Below, piece after piece: positions 36,886-49,500 of a stretch of 64,000 nt of DNA. Positions within the stretch are counted from its first letter, which is position 1; every line of letters begins with the position of its first letter. The notes under the pieces are model-generated. The model worked only from the letters and a program-made list of their open reading frames with translations. It was not told the DNA's origin and did not search any database. The position numbers were made by a program, and so were the translations under genes. The DNA is from Apium graveolens (taxonomy: Eukaryota > Streptophyta > Magnoliopsida > Apiales > Apiaceae), in NCBI RefSeq assembly GCF_009905375.1, contig NC_133653.1:57548673-57612672 (forward strand), written 5' to 3'.

Positions 36886-38927
36886 TATGATAACCCCAAT
36901 TTTTGGGAAATTTTTGAAACCCTTATGAATAGTGTTTTTGCTGAATGAGAAAACTTTTCATGCCACACTATGTAGGGGTTCTGATATGGATATTCTGAGA
37001 TTTTATTAGTACTTTATATGGGATATAAGTGTATGTAAAGATCGTCAGAATCCAAATCCGAACACTTTGATTTTTCCCGGAAATCCAATAGATACGGAAA
37101 GAATTGAGTATAAGGTAACAGGATAAAAAGGATTTAAATTAAAGGATTATAAGAGAGGATCATAAAAAGAATACAATATATTGAGAAAGGTTAAGGGAAC
37201 CTAAGTAATAAGATCCCGGGTATGATCCCTCAAACGATAAATGAAAACGAAAGTTAGGCGAACCGTATAACAGATCAGCGGTCATTAGGCAAACGATTAG
37301 GAAGTTAATCAAGGGGATTAGTGGGGATGATGTCATCCAACCAATAGAAAGAGGACAAGGAGGGGAGGATGACATCATGAGGATGACACAAGCATGACAT
37401 GGGAAGGAAGGAGGTGTGGTTGAATGAGAACCACACAAATTCAAGGGCAACAAGGTAATTGACTAAATCAAACACAAAAACAAAGCAACCAAGCCAAGTA
37501 AAATCATTTTCATCAAAATCAAAAAGAAACCAAGGCATTGTTCTTCATGCTCTCGGCCAAAACAGAACCAGAACACTAAAACTGCTGTATCTCCTTCATT
37601 TCTCACTCAAATATTGTGTTCTATAGCTCATTGGAAAGGTATTGAGATGGCCTACAACTCTTGTTCACAAGTCTCGTCCAAATAATCATGGTAATACCCT
37701 CATTTTTACAGTTCTTTAAATCGGACTTTTAGAAACTTCAAAGCCTAACTTTGTGTTCTTGATTTCTTTGGAAAGATCAAGCTTGTAGGAGGCTCCCTAA
37801 GGCTTCCTAGCAACTTAACACCTCCCAAGGAAGGTATAAACTTCAAACCCTAGCCTTTACTTTATTTGTTAGTAAGTTTAATGGTTGGTGTTGTGAAATG
37901 AGAAGCATGGATTGTGATTATTAGTAGTTTGGTTTGATTTGGAAGTGTTTTGGTAATTGAAGCTTGATTATAGTTCATAGGTCTTGATTATGGTTGTTTG
38001 AGTTGAAAACCTTGGAGATTATGGACTGATGTGGTATGGTTTAGGTGAAGTTTTGTTGTATTGATGGTTATGAGTTGGTTGGTGGTTAATTGGAGTAGTT
38101 TAAACATTGGTAATCGCGTAAACATAGCCGTCGTAACGTCCGATTTTCTTTGGACTGTTTTTGTGCATAGCATTAGGACCCTAGAACCCCCTGCTAGATT
38201 ATGATCACTGCCATGTTTAGATAGCTCATGTTACGAGCTTCGTTTTGATATGTAGTTCGTTCGATTCCGATGCACGGTTTAGGAGAAACGACCGTTTCAA
38301 GTAACGGTGTTTCGCGAACGAAACTTTTCCCCTCGCCTTACTTTGAAACATAGGTTAAAGACCAAAAAGGGTTAATTAATGTATGAAACATTTATGGTAA
38401 GTGTGTTAGGCAGTTGGTAAGACACTCGCGAAGGAATCGCTTTAAAACTCGTAAAAGTTAAATTATTAAAAATGGTGGAGCCGAGGGTACCCGAGTGACT
38501 TAAGCGAATCAGTGAGCGCAAAACAAGCGTTAGAGTCTAAGTTAGTTAAAGTATAGATTTACAAGTGATTTTGGTTTAATTCCAACTTACTTGTTGTTTA
38601 TAGGTTACCAGACTCGTCCCGAGCCTTTTATCACCCCAAGTCGCTCAGGCAAGTTTTCTACCCGTTATACTGTTGTTGTGATGAATATATGTATATGCAT
38701 TATCTTGCGATAGATGCATGTTGGTTAATTAGCAAATGTTGCGATATATTGAAGCATGCTGATATAGTATATATATGCATGCCTGTTTCGTATTCTTGCC
38801 ATATATATCTGTTGGTTCAGTTGATAATACCTATGCTAGAGAATAGCGGTAACTTGCATATACCCTTAGTATAGGGACCCAAAGGTGAAAACATTTTCTA
38901 AAACCGGGAGTCGAGGATCCCGAGTAG

Positions 38928-38930
<3 letters not shown>

Positions 38931-38962
<32 letters not shown>
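38931..38962 (+). repeat. AT microsatellite in gypsy 2 LTR
   Basis: Pure (AT)n run, about 16 bp shorter in the 3' LTR (near 48594-48612); the main length difference between the LTRs. Confidence 0.9.
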
Positions 38963-38969
<7 letters not shown>

Positions 38970-39030
38970 CATATATATATGGTTATAGTTTTCAAAACTA
39001 TTAATCGAATAAGGTTTATTCGATAACTTT

Positions 39031-39195
39031 ATTTTATTATTGAATATTATCTTGAATATTCATTCGAGGGCTTATGACTCCTTTTATTTTATTAATTGAA
39101 TATTATTTGAATATTCATTTGAGGATGTATGACTCCTTTATTTTATTTAATGAATATTATTTATAATATTCATTCGAGGTATTATGACTCCGCTT
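39031..39195 (+). repeat. Threefold ~55-bp tandem repeat in gypsy 2 LTR
   Basis: GAATATTAT starts at 39042, 39098 and 39152, each followed by AATATTCATT(C/T)GAGG and TATGACTCC. The same array is at about 48680-48844 in the 3' LTR. Confidence 0.88.
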
Positions 39196-40965
39196 ATTAC
39201 TGAAATATATTCTTTATTTTATTAAAGAATAAGGTGTTAATAATCAAACTTATTTTCGATTATTCAAATAAAGATAATACTTTCATATAAGTGTATCTTT
39301 GGTTATTTAATACTCGTTTCAAGTATAAGTTCTAAAACTTCTACTTCAATTATTTTTATAAAGATTATTCTTTATGGGAATATTATTTAAATAATAATAT
39401 TCAGATATTTTCTAATATATCGGGACTGATTTATTTCATTAAATCAACTTTACTCCAAACATTCTTAAAAATGTTTTCGAGTCTTCAAAATGATTTTAAA
39501 AGTTAGAGCGGATCCCAAAACTCATTTTCCGATTTAAGATCTTCCTTTCGAAGGAGACTTGAATATTCGCTCAAAATCTTGGGGATCCGGCTCTGTGGTG
39601 TATTTTATATTCACAACATGGTTGCTGTTTTGAGAAAACAATTTGATTACTTGCCCAATGTTCGGGAAGTAAGTCCATCTGATTGAGTCGGCATAAGCGA
39701 CAGGCCGGGGTACGGTCTATGAATGTGTAAGTGGCTGGGTGGCAGTCCATCAACGCGTGAGTGGCCGGGTAACGGTCTAGCGCGAGGTCCTAATGCGGCC
39801 AGGGTGATGACCGGTGAGGAATTCATCCATCTACAGTAGAAAAGGTTACTTATTGGTATCTTTGCCTGATCAGCAAGATATCTGGTTTATGCCAAAATTC
39901 TTTTCCTTTCCAAAATTCATTGGATGTTTCAAACTCTGTTCATACTTTACATAACAGAGGTTCCAGGAAATGTTTAAGAGATATATATATATATGGATAT
40001 ATATATATCGGGACTAAATAAAGTATCTCGTAACTTTATTTCATTCAATAATATTTCAAAGATTGAATCTATTCAAATCTTGTCTTGTAGTCTCATCTAT
40101 GTGATGAACTTTTGAAACTGATTATAACTTGAACGGTGGTAGTTCAAGTAGTATTGGGAAAGATATAAGTATATTGGGGTATTTGGTAACCTCATCTTTT
40201 AAACTTATATCTAATTAATAATTGTCTTATGAATGACAAAGATTTTCAGAAAAACGTTGAGACAAGGTTAGATATATGAGATCACCTTGCAACGATATTT
40301 TTTATACAGTTATACACTGGGACTTTGTGTATATTATGCATGGAAGAGGACTTCCAATATTTTGAAAAGTATATATGTATATATACTGAATATTTTGCGA
40401 CTTCATCGCATTAAGATATCAAACTTGGTTCATTTCTTTTGACCAAGACTTTCATGAGTATTATGAGTAGGCTCATATACTATTAATCATTATACATATT
40501 ATTTTGGTGGGCTTGTTGCTCACCCTTGCTTTCTTCTTTCATCACACAACAACAGATAGAAAAGATGAACAGAACCAAGCTCCCGATTCGCAAGTGATTA
40601 GGAGACGTTCCGCAGTTTTCTAGAAGCATTGATGCCGCCATAGCTGAGGTAGGAACTACCAATAGGCTAGGCTTTCAACTTTTGATGGACCAGATTTATT
40701 TATATTTATGAATTGTAATAATGGCAAAGAAATATAAATTTATTCAGAAAACCTTTTAAGGTGTATTGGCAGATAATTGTGGAATAAAATGACTTGTGGT
40801 TATTTTTGGATGTTCATCTCTGAGACTATAACGTGTGGTGTGTGTGTTTATTGTGGGGTCACAGTACAGAGTAGTTGAATAATTATTAAGATTGGGTGTT
40901 ATTAAGGGAAATGGAACTCGTGACGACCCGGATCCCCGACCCCGGATCTGGGGGTGTTACAGAAA

Positions 40966-40977
40966 TGGTATCAGAGC
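40966..40977 (+). promoter_or_regulatory. Gypsy 2 primer-binding site (tRNA-iMet type)
   Basis: TGGTATCAGAGC four bases after the 5' LTR. Confidence 0.9.
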
Positions 40978-41399
40978 TAAGCGTTATAAACCTCAGAGAT
41001 GATGGGACGTTAAGATAATAAGTTCACTAAGATAATAAGAACTCTTGCCAAGTTCATAGTCGGGCTACCTAACGTAGTACTGACAGTTAAAACCATTATG
41101 GGAACCCTTATAAATATCGTGATAGGAGCGTAGTTTGTTTTCGTATATGGTAGCGGGACTCCGAACCCTGAGGTTGAGGAGCAACATCGCGATGATATTT
41201 TATTACTAATTGGAGATCAGATTGTGGATCCGATAGAGTGTCCTAATGCAGGACCGGATGATGTTGATATTGAGGATGTAGCGGTTGAGGATGTTGTCCT
41301 AGAAGGGATAGTTGCTGAGGAGGATCCCATGTAGGATCCTGACAAGAATGAATAAAGGACCACTGAGGAATTGATGACCATGGTTAGGGCAACTACCAG

Positions 41400-42215
41400 A
41401 GGTAGGATTGGCCGGTCACTACCGGAGGTTCGTTCAAGTTGTAAAGATAGTAGCCCCTTTAACGCGGCTTACTCGTAAGACTGAGAAGTTCGAATGGACA
41501 GAGAAATGCGAGAACAGCTTTCAAGAACTGAAGCAGATGTTGGTGATGGCCCCTATGCTGGCGTTGCCGGATGGAAAAAGGAGATTTTATGATTTGTAAG
41601 TGACGCTTCGCATAAGGAATTAGGGTGCTTCTTAGCACAGCAAGATAATCGCGTCTGCGTCAAGACAATTAAGGTAATATGAAATTCGATATCCCCGCCC
41701 ATGAGCTTAGGCTCGTGGCAATAGTTTTACCCTAAAGATTGGAGGCACTACTTGTATGGAGAGAATGCGAGAATTACCTAAGCCATAAGTGCTCTAGTAC
41801 ATTCTTACGTAGAAAGAGCTCAACATACGCCAGAGGAGGCGGTTAGAGCTAATCAAGAATTATGATTGGGAGATTCTTTATCATTCGGGGAAAGCCAATA
41901 TGGTGGCTGATGCCCTTAGTAAAAAGGAGAGACTCAAGATGATAATGTCTTTTGGAGAGTTTATAAGAGATTTTGAGAAAATGGAAATAGTAGTGAAGGT
42001 AACCGGAGCCGGTACCGAAAAGCTGTTTGAGATAGCAATACAGCCCGAATTATTGGAAAAGATCATATTGTGCCAGAAAAAGTTATGAATGAAGGCAGAG
42101 AGCCAACAAATAGATAAGAGGTTAATACCGAGAAAGATGAGAAGGGAATAATGAGGTATTCCTACAGAATTTGGGTTCCAAATGTTCAAGAGCTTAAAGA
42201 TGAGATCTTAGATGA
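41400..42215 (+). pseudogene. Gypsy 2 pol relic: end of RT, RNase H, start of integrase
   Basis: AGHYRRFVQ and EKFEWTEKCENSFQELKQ (41408-41595) are the RT-RNase H connection; SDASHKELGC follows after a frameshift (about 41600); GKANMVADALSKKERLKM (about 41889-41940) is the RNase H end; YSYRIWVPNVQELKDEI (about 42155-42212) is the start of the integrase region. Several frameshifts and stops. It stands upstream of the gag relic, which is the wrong order for a gypsy element. Confidence 0.75.
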
Positions 42216-42499
42216 AAGCTAGTTTGAGGAATAAGATTTAGAGCAAACCCTGAACGTGATAGTCAGGGAGGTCGCCATCAAGATAGAAGGAACCCATGAC
42301 ATAATGGAGTGGAAAATGAGGATTTTAAATTAAAAGATGACCCCAATTATGGGGAGTAGGATGAAACATTTTATACTAAGGAAACAAAAAGTCGAGTAAG
42401 GAAAGGAGACCCGAGATGGTACCCCTATACGGCAATTCATGGACCTGTCTAAAGAGAACTTAGACTATTATCCCCAACCACCACCCTGAGGAGACAGTA

Positions 42500-42900
42500 C
42501 GGTGAGAAATTCTTTCAGGACCTTTAAGTCGCTAAGCTCTCAGAGTTCCATGGAACAAGCTGACCCAGCCGAGGCAAGAGCCTGGCTAAAGGAAATAGAG
42601 GAATCATTTGAGATTCTAAATGATTGACGAACCACAAAGGACTGTTTTTATCACTTACCCTCCTAAGAGAGAGGCCACCCGCTGGTGAAAGACCAAGAAA
42701 GGCACGGAGCCAGAGGTTATAATAAACTGATTTAGGTTCAGTCAATTGTTTTAGGAAAGTACTTCCCAAGGTTATGGAGATAGTGTAAAAGCTTTAGAGA
42801 CGGAACAGAGGCAGACGAGTATGATGAATTATGAATCTAAGTTGTAAAAGTTATCAAGATTCGTTCTGAGGACACGAATCCAGAATGACGGGATGTATGA
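42500..42900 (+). pseudogene. Gypsy 2 gag relic
   Basis: Readable in shifted frames: FKSLS, DPAEARAWLKEIEESFEIL (about 42560-42620), then GEATRWW-like and FLGKYFPR-like segments to about 42780. Similar in order to the gag of gypsy 1 (DPVEANAWLKEMKKAFEL). Stops and frameshifts throughout. Confidence 0.7.
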
Positions 42901-43479
42901 AATCAATGTTTATGTTATGTTGGTCCATGAAATAATGATAAGAGAAAGGAAAATAAAAAGAAACTGAAGTGGAAAGGAATATAAAGGCAATAGAGTTTGA
43001 GGAATGATAAGGGAGTTGGGTATGAGGAAACCCTAAAGACTCGTAGCAATAGACATAGAAAAGTATGTAATCGTCAGGATGAGGGTGATATACCATGAGT
43101 TAAATTGATTGTTGAAGGTATAAGAGATACATATATATTATCCCCTGTAAGTTGGGAGGATTCGAAGAAACCTTGAGATAGTTCGAAGGATAAATAATGA
43201 GACGCGGATAGACTGAGACAAGAAAGTAAGAAATTAAGAAAATTGGATGAAGGAAGTGACCTTCAAGAATGTGAAGTGTAAGACCGGTGGCTTGATACCC
43301 AGGAAGGGAGACGCCAGGTATGAAAGATATCCCAACATTGAGATGACTGTTGAGATAAACAACAAAAGTAAATAATGATTTATTAAGAAGAAGTTCACGT
43401 TGAACACGACCAATATCTTCCAGATCATCCATGTGATCATTACCAAATCAGGAAAGAAAAGCGGATAACCATTTTTATC

Positions 43480-43900
43480 TTTTGGAGGCCATGTGGATTG
43501 ACCTTAACTTGAATAAGGATGCTATTGTGAAATTCGGTATAGACTATCGAGGTGGAAATGATTGAATAAGATACCCTTATCAGGGATATATGACTTTATT
43601 TATCCATGGAAGGATGCTTGTACCTTTTTAAAGGTGGAATTAAGGATAGAACATCGGTAACTTAAAACGAATCCTAGGGGAATGCATAAAGGTTGGCATT
43701 TCACCCTTAATAGGGATAGTATGAGTTTTGACAGTATGAATTGGAAAGGATTAAGGTAATAATAACCTTTAAGGATCAGTGGAGAAATTTTTCAGAAGTA
43801 TATAGACAATGGTTCTAGTATTAGTAAATGGTATTTTGATATGCCCTGTATATAGGGAATACAGGAGGAACGATTGAAGGATAACCTTAGAGGTTTTACA
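43480..43900 (+). pseudogene. Gypsy 2 reverse transcriptase relic (weak)
   Basis: IDYRG near 43541 and YPYQG shortly after correspond to the conserved IDYRELN...YPLPRIDDLF region of gypsy RT; further residues are obscured by frameshifts. Assignment rests on these short matches and on position. Confidence 0.45.
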
Positions 43901-45779
43901 AGGAGAAAGGAAATATTCGAAATTCTCAAGAATTAAAATGTTGATAAAGGAAATATGACATAATTATAATGATGCCAAGTGGGGCACGTGTTAAACCACG
44001 AGAAAGTATGGATCGAACCAGTAATGGTCGAAATTGTTCAGGGCAATTTGGACTTAAGATAAAAAATGTTCTAAGTATGATTGAGAGTCAGTCTTGACAG
44101 TGCTTAGCCTCTAAAGATTGAGGCAATAACTTATGGAAAAATGGTGATATTTTTTTTTCTTTTCTTTCCCATCTGATTTTAAGGAAAACATCTTCACTCA
44201 AGCAGTGATCGGAAATAAGGTAGAAAATTTATTTGGAGGTGGTTAAAATGACATTGACTGTAAGGAAATTTTACTATCAGGAAAGGCCAAAGAGGTGGCC
44301 GACACTTTAAAGGTAAGTGGATAATTATAGGCGCGTGTGCCAAAAGAAAACAGTGATGATGGTTAAAAATGTGAAGGTTGAATTATGGTTTGGAAGATTG
44401 ACATTCCTTCTGATGACTGTGCAATACCCAACCGTAATAGTAGTTGGTAAAGGTTTAATTCGTGTAATCGCCAGGAACGGACTATCTATCTTAGGAGGTA
44501 CTATCTTGAGAATAATCCAGGACCATGTTTCAAAAAGGACTAAACGAACCTTTGAGTTAAGTCTTCTATTTAAGGCATATGACTAAGAATGGTATTAACC
44601 TGCTATCGTTGCTTTGATTGAAACTCTTCTGCAATTTTATCTACTTCATGTCATGAAAGTACGTCAGAGTTTGGAGTGTTCTTCATGAATTGTGATTGGT
44701 GGTTATGTTAACTCCTTAGGAGAATTAGATACGAGATGTATGGACTCTGTATGGTTAGATATTAAGATTTTATGGAAAAGTGAATGGCGACAGTAGGTCA
44801 GTGGTGGACCATAGTAAGGCAGCAATGATTCTGCGAGTAATGAGCTGATTACAACCGTGAGAGTTGTATTGGAATGGGTGTTGAGATTGAGTACCACTAA
44901 TCGGGTCGTGGTAGTGTATAAGTTATCATTGATAGACTAATTAAGTAGAGTATCTACCTAGTGAATTATTATTCTTTCTTATCAATAGAGAGTCGTATTA
45001 TTATACGAGGAAGGTTGCGGTGCAAGCATAGAATTCTAGTAGCGATGATGTATAGAATGAGATCCCAGATTCGATTTTCGATGTCGAGGGAGTTTCAAAG
45101 GTGATTGTGTATAAGCTCGAGGAAGAGCATGGGTCCATAGAATGATGAACAGAATAGAAATATTTAGGCATGTGAAATAGGATGCTATAATACTTGATGT
45201 TGATATAAATACATATATGTTTTGTTCTCCTATGACAAACCTCTATAGTTCAGAGGTAGGTTCCAAGCCAGATATTTTGTGACAGTATATTTTTTTATAT
45301 ATATACAATTCTCTTCAGTTCGTTCTTTTCTCTTCTTTTCATTTCATGTAATTTGAGAAGAACAACCCTTCCAGAAGGGGAGGTATTGCCGAATGACTGT
45401 CTATCTGTGTGATAGAAGCCTAGTAGGATACCAACTATTGTTTAATTGCTTGTCAAGTACTAAAGGCTGGCCACCTTCTGTACTAACTATGCGAGATAAC
45501 AAGTGTTCATGATCATAGTGATCTCTCAACAAATTCCTTTACTTCTATATGATTGATCAAACTTTGGGAAATAGAAACAGCTGAAAAAGGAGTAATAAAG
45601 TTGTGGTAGTATTCGGAATGGAAACACATTCGTGATACTAAGGTTAACGTGGTTATTAAAAGGTTATAGAACGCTAACGAGCAAAAGTATAACCAGTATA
45701 ATATTAGGAACGAAAGGTAGTAGCGATTACGAACTGGAAAAGAATGGGTATTGAGAAGCAAAAGCTCTAATGCTAAAAA
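43901..45779 (+). other. Gypsy 2 interior without recognisable coding sequence
   Basis: Purine-rich sequence with short ORFs (for example 44317-44586) but no motif I can assign. By position it should be former RNase H and integrase sequence or unrelated filler. Confidence 0.5.
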
Positions 45780-46500
45780 CTATAATGAGAGTCTGTGCAA
45801 TAGACTTGAAAAAAATTGGAATGATCACTTAACACAGATTGAGTTTTCTTACGACAATAGATCATATGTCAGTATTGAGATATCGCCTTATGAGATCCTT
45901 GAGGGAAGACAATATTGATCTCCCTTATGTTAGGATGAAGTTGTAGAGCGCAAGATGCTCGGACCAGCAGTGGTCTAAAGGACCAAGGATATGATAGATC
46001 TAATCAGAGGACGGCTGGTAGTAACCCAAGATGGACATAAGAGGTATGCTGATTTGACTCAAAAAGGACAAAGAGTATGAAATAGGGGGCCTAGTAATGT
46101 TATAGGTATCCCCTTGGAAACCCTTGAAAAGGATTGATGAGGTTCGGAAAGAAAGGAAAGCTAAGTCTACAATTTGTTGGACCCTTGGATATATTAAGAC
46201 GTTTGGGAAGTTAGCATATGAGCTAGCCCTACCCCCGAACCTGTAGCAAGTTCATAACGTGTTCCACGTATCAATGTTAAGGAAGTGTAATTCGGATGCC
46301 AGATAAATAGGGGCATATGAGCGCATAGACATGAAACCAGACGTAACCTATATGGAGCAACCAGGAAGGGTATAGAGTAAAAGGGAACGAGTGCTTAGGA
46401 GAAGGGTTATCAAACTAGTAAGAGTTTGATGGTAGAACCACAATGTGGGAAAATTTACTCGAGAGTTAGAAAGTGCAATGCTAAGAGAGTATCCCTATTC
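45780..46500 (+). pseudogene. Gypsy 2 integrase C-terminal relic
   Basis: NWNDHLTQIEFSYDNRSYVS (about 45817-45876), then SPYEILEGRQY, RKMLGP and KRYADL follow the order of the integrase end in gypsy 1 ([35 protein letters not shown]). Near 46370-46500 traces of the chromodomain-like end (RVIKLVRV-like) are visible. Many stops and frameshifts. Confidence 0.75.
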
Positions 46501-46531
46501 ATTTTCTATCTGATTCCGGGACGGAATCCTT

Positions 46532-46546
46532 TTAAGGAGGGGAGAC
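46532..46546 (+). promoter_or_regulatory. Gypsy 2 polypurine tract
   Basis: TAAGGAGGGGAGAC ends at the first base of the 3' LTR. Confidence 0.85.
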
Positions 46547-49500
46547 TGTAATAACCCCAATTTTTGGGAAATTTTTGAAACCCTTATGAATAGTGTTTTT
46601 GCTGAATGAGAAAACTTTTCATGCCACACTATGTAGGGGTTCTGATATGGATATTCTGAGATTTTATTAGTACTTTATATGGGATATAAGTGTATATAAA
46701 GATCGTCAGAATCCAAATCCGAACACTTTGATTTTTCCCGGAAATCCAATAGATACGGAAAGAATTGAGTATAAGGTAACAGGATAAAAAGGATTTAAAT
46801 TAAAGGATTATAAGAGAGGATCATAAAAAGAATACAATATATTGAGAAAGGTTAAGGGAACCTAAGTAATAAGATCCCGGGTATGATCCCTCAAACGATA
46901 AACGAAAACGAAAGTTAGGCGAACCGTATAACAGATCAGCGGTCATTAGGCAAACGATTAGGAAGTTAATCAAGGGGATTAGTGGGGATGATGTCATCCA
47001 ACCAATAGAAAGAGGACAAGGAGGGGAGGATGACATCATGAGGATGACACAAGCATGACATGGGAAGGAAGGAGGTGTGGTTGAATGAGAACCACACAAA
47101 TTCAAGGGCAACAAGGTAATTGACTAAATCAAACACAAAAACAAAGCAACCAAGCCAAGTAAAATCATTTTCATCAAAATCAAAAAGAAACCAAGGCATT
47201 GTTCTTCATGCTCTCGGCCAAAACAGAACCAGAACACTAAAACTGCTGTATCTCCTTCATTTCTCACTCAAATATTGTGTTCTATAGCTCATTGGAAAGG
47301 TATTGAGATGGCCTACAACTCTTGTTCACAAGTCTCGTCCAAATAATCATGGTAATACCCTCATTTTTACAGTTCTTTAAATCGGACTTTTAGAAACTTC
47401 AAAGCCTAACTTTGTGTTCTTGATTTCTTTGGAAAGATCAAGCTTGTAGGAGGCTCCCTAAGGCTTCCTAGCAACTTAACACCTCCCAAAGAAGGTATAA
47501 ACTTCAAACCCTAGCCTTTACTTTATTTGTTAGTAAGTTTAATGGTTGGTGTTGTGAAATGAGAAGCATGGATTGTGATTATTAGTAGTTTGGTTTGATT
47601 TGGAAGTATTTTGGTAATTGAAGCTTGATTATAGTTCATAGGTCTTGATTGTGGTTGTTTGAGTTGAAAACCTTGGAGATTATGGACTGATGTGGTATGG
47701 TTTAGGTGAAGTTTTGTTGTATTGATGGTTATGAGTTGGTTGGTGGTTAATTGGAGTAGTTTAAACATTGGTAATCGCGTAAACATAGCCGTCGTAACGT
47801 CCGATTTTCTTTGGACTGTTTTTGTGCATAGCATTAGGACCCTAGAACCCCCTGCTAGATTATGATCACTGCCATGTTTAGATAGCTCATGTTACGAGCT
47901 TCGTTTTGATATGTAGTTCGTTCGATTCCGATGCACGGTTTAGGAGAAACGACCGTTTCAAGTAACGGCGTTTCGCGAACGAAACTTTTCCCCTCGCCTT
48001 ACTTTGAAACATAGGTTAAAGACCAAAAAGGGTTAATTAATGTATGAAACATTTATGGTAAGTGTGTTAGGCAGTTGGTAAGACACTCGCGAAGGAATCG
48101 CTTTAAAACTCGTAAAGGTTAAATTATTAAAAATGGTGGAGCCGAGGGTACCCGAGTGACTTAAGCGAATCAGTGAGCGCAAAACAAGCGTTAGAGTCTA
48201 AGTTAGTTAAAGTATAGATTTACAAGTGATTTTGGTTTAATTCCAACTTACTTGTTGTTTATAGGTTACCAGACTCGTCCCGAGCCTTTTATCACCCCAA
48301 GTCGCTCAGGCAAGTTTTCTACCCGTTATACTGTTGTTGTGATGAATATATGTATATGCATTATCTTGCGATAGATGCATGTTGGTTAATTAGCAAATGT
48401 TGCGATATATTGAAGCATGCTGATATAGTATATATATGCATGCCTGTTTCGTATTCTTGCCATATATATCTGTTGGTTCAGTTGATAATACCTATGCTAG
48501 AGAATAGCGGTAACTTGCATATACCCTTAGTATAGGGACCCAAAGGTGAAAATATTTTCTAAAACCGGGAGTCGAGGATCCCGAGTAGATTTTATATATA
48601 TATATATATATATTTATACATATATATATGGTTATAGTTTTCAAAACTATTAATCGAATAAGGTTTATTCGATAACTTTATTTTATTATTGAATATTATC
48701 TTGAATATTCATTCGAGGGCTTATGACTCCTTTTATTTTATTAATTGAATATTATTTAAATATTCATTTGAGGATGTATGACTCCTTTATTTTATTTAAT
48801 GAATATTATTTATAATATTCATTCGAGGTATTATGACTCCGCTTATTACTGAAATATATTCTTTATTTTATTAAAGAATAAGGTGTTAATAATCAAACTT
48901 ATTTTCGATTATTCAAATAAAGATAATACTTTCATATAAGTGTATCTTTGGTTATTTAATACTCGTTTCAAGTATAAGTTCTAAAACTTCTACTTCAATT
49001 ATTTTTATAAAGATTATTCTTTATGGGAATATTATTTAAATAATAATATTCAGATATTTTCTAATATATCGGGACTGATTTATTTCATTAAATCAGCTTT
49101 ACTCCAAACATTCTTAAAAATGTTTTCGAGTCTTCAAAATGATTTTAAAAGTTAGAGCGGATCCCAAAACTCATTTTTCGATTTAAGATCTTCCTTTCGA
49201 AGGAGACTTGAATATTCGCTCAAAATCTTGGGGATCCGGCTCTGTGGTGTATTTTATATTCACAACATGGTTGCTGTTTTGAGAAAACAATTTGATTACT
49301 TGCCCAATGTTCGGGAAGTAAGTCCATCTGATTGAGTCGACATAAGCGACAGGCCGGGGTACGGTCTATGAATGTGTAAGTGGCTGGGTGGCAGTCCATC
49401 AACGCGTGAGTGGCCGGGTAACGGTCTAGCGCGAGGTCCTAATGCGGCCAGGGTGATGACCGGTGAGGAATTCATCCATCTACAGTAGAAAAGGTTACTT

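Larger units (their letters stand above)
36886..40961 (+). repeat. Gypsy 2 5' LTR (4076 bp)
   Basis: Ends GGGGGTGTTACA. Holds an AT microsatellite (about 38931-38962), a threefold ~55-bp tandem repeat (39031-39195) and a GC-rich short repeat (39692-39785). The antisense ORFs around 37160-37538 recur in the other LTR simply because the LTRs are copies; they show no known domain. Confidence 0.93.

Noticed and set aside
37160..37538. Antisense ORFs of 97 and 77 codons, repeated at 46821-47199
   Set aside because: Their conservation is only LTR duplication; no domain and no independent support.
38931..38962. AT repeat as possible origin or promoter
   Set aside because: Simple microsatellite whose length differs between the two LTRs.
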